This document shows positions 63,222 to 64,000 of a DNA stretch of 64,000 bases, piece by piece. A program made the position numbers and the translations under genes. Numbering within the stretch: position 1 is the first letter of the stretch; every line of letters starts with the position of its first letter. The notes under the pieces are model-generated. The model was not told the origin of the DNA, searched no databases, and worked only from the letters and a program-made list of their open reading frames with translations. The stretch spans positions 1 to 64,000 of the forward strand of contig JAPEVC010000008.1 of assembly GCA_027946555.1 (NCBI GenBank), given 5' to 3'. Origin of the DNA: Gnomoniopsis sp. IMI 355080. Its lineage: Eukaryota; Ascomycota; Sordariomycetes; Diaporthales; Gnomoniaceae.

Positions 63222-64000
63222 CTACTTATCGCCTCGCAAGTCCTCGGACTCCTGGATGTATCTCAATGTGTAATCTAGTGCGAGCCCTCCGCTGATCACA
63301 CCACCAGTAATCCAACACCCATTCACAAACCACCACCAGCAGTCCTTGACACTCCTCAGATCAACGTTCTTGATCATGTATCCCAATGTAACCGCCGCAC
63401 CCCCACAGCTTCCTATAAAAAATGCCGGTCCAGCTCCGGCTGCCACGCCTGCAGCAGCGAGAAAACCCAACTGTGTGACGGCAAGCCCCACAAGGAGTCG
63501 TTTTGACTGGTCGTGCGCCAGGGCAATGCTTTTGATACCCGCCTTGACATCATCCTTCGAGTCCATGTGCGCATAAATAAAATCATACAGCACCGTCCAC
63601 GCCACATTTGACCCGTACAAACACGCCGCAGCCGTCAAAGCTGCACTATTAGCCAGCAAATCCACCCCTAGTGCTGGGAAACCCATCATGGCCCCCCACG
63701 AGAACGTTAACCCCAGCACAAATTGCGGGTAGTACGTGACTCTCTTCGCCAGCGGGTAGCTTGCCACGAACAGCAGGCTTGGCGTGGCGTAGAAGAAACA
63801 CTCGATTGGGAACTGGAGCAGCACTGCGAGACCAGTGAGTAGTTGGGCACCCGTAAAGACCAGCGCGTTGAATGGTGTGACGGCACCACGGGCTATTGGC
63901 CGGAGGCGTGTCCGGGAAACGTGGGGGTCGAGGTTGCGGTCCCAGAGGTCGTTGATTGTGCAGCCTGCACCGCGCATAACAAGGGCACCGGTGAAGAAGA
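63222..64000 (-). CDS. COQ2: 4-hydroxybenzoate polyprenyltransferase COQ2 (5' end outside window)
   Basis: C-terminal 258 or so residues; the frame is open to the window edge (FFTGALVMRGAG), so the N-terminus and mitochondrial presequence are missing. The first prenyl-diphosphate-binding motif NDLWDRNLDPHVSRTRLRPI (NDxxDxxxD) and the second one in DFIYAHMDSKDDVKAGIKSI (YAxxDxxDD) are both intact, with several membrane helices between and after (TYYPQFVLGLTFSWGAMMGF). The enzyme is an integral inner-membrane protein that prenylates 4-hydroxybenzoate in ubiquinone synthesis. No intron in this part. UbiA-family identity is certain; COQ2 rather than another UbiA member is supported by the YAHMDSKDD pattern. 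Confidence 0.92.
   Translation of the reverse strand, partial: FFTGALVMRGAGCTINDLWDRNLDPHVSRTRLRPIARGAVTPFNALVFTGAQLLTGLAVLLQFPIECFFYATPSLLFVASYPLAKRVTYYPQFVLGLTFSWGAMMGFPALGVDLLANSAALTAAACLYGSNVAWTVLYDFIYAHMDSKDDVKAGIKSIALAHDQSKRLLVGLAVTQLGFLAAAGVAAGAGPAFFIGSCGGAAVTLGYMIKNVDLRSVKDCWWWFVNGCWITGGVISGGLALDYTLRYIQESEDLRGDK

Overview
The window is nuclear DNA from a filamentous ascomycete (Pezizomycotina). The genes carry many short introns, mostly about 50-150 nt, with GTRNGT-type donors. The gene set includes fungal-type families: a DASH kinetochore subunit, a TDT-type dicarboxylate transporter, a DUF7730-like protein and a secreted App1-type phosphatase. I cannot place it more finely from sequence alone. 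I find no bacterial-style operons, rRNA, convincing tRNA, CRISPR array or intact transposon. All exon junctions below were joined by hand and checked for frame. Open frames that begin at TTG/CTG/GTG were not treated as real starts.

Left third (1-26.4 kb): a peroxisomal PMP47/ANT1-like carrier (+), an amino-acid permease (-), a secreted App1-domain protein (+), glutamine synthetase (+) and a small cysteine-containing conserved-looking protein (-). They are separated by large intervals, including about 8 kb (12.4-20.4 kb) and about 5.6 kb (20.9-26.4 kb) in which I can support no gene.

Middle (26.4-44.9 kb): a denser housekeeping block. It holds the DEAH helicase PRP43 (-), PRMT5/Skb1 (+), spliceosomal SmF (-), a DUF7730-like protein (-), the Fe-S scaffold NFU1 (-), a HIT-zinc-finger protein (+), a disordered Ser/Arg-rich protein (-) and a Ras-like/RasGEF fusion (-). 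Several of these act in RNA processing (PRP43, SmF, HIT-finger) or in signalling (PRMT5, RasGEF).

Right third (46-64 kb): a TDT transporter (-) with an apparent 8-nt microexon, a large acidic unknown protein (+), a small single-pass membrane protein (-), mitochondrial ribosomal protein uS5m (+), DASH subunit DAD3 (-), a COG-complex-like subunit (+), a mitochondrial carrier (-), ribosomal protein eS23/uS12 (RPS23, +) with a 5'UTR intron, and the 5'-truncated COQ2 prenyltransferase (-) at the edge.

The most notable observations are: (i) a 140-codon basic, Lys/Arg-rich open frame continuing in phase directly past the PRP43 TAG; (ii) the 8-nt microexon; (iii) the divergent Ras-like domain fused to a RasGEF; (iv) two GC-AG introns with GCAAGT donors.
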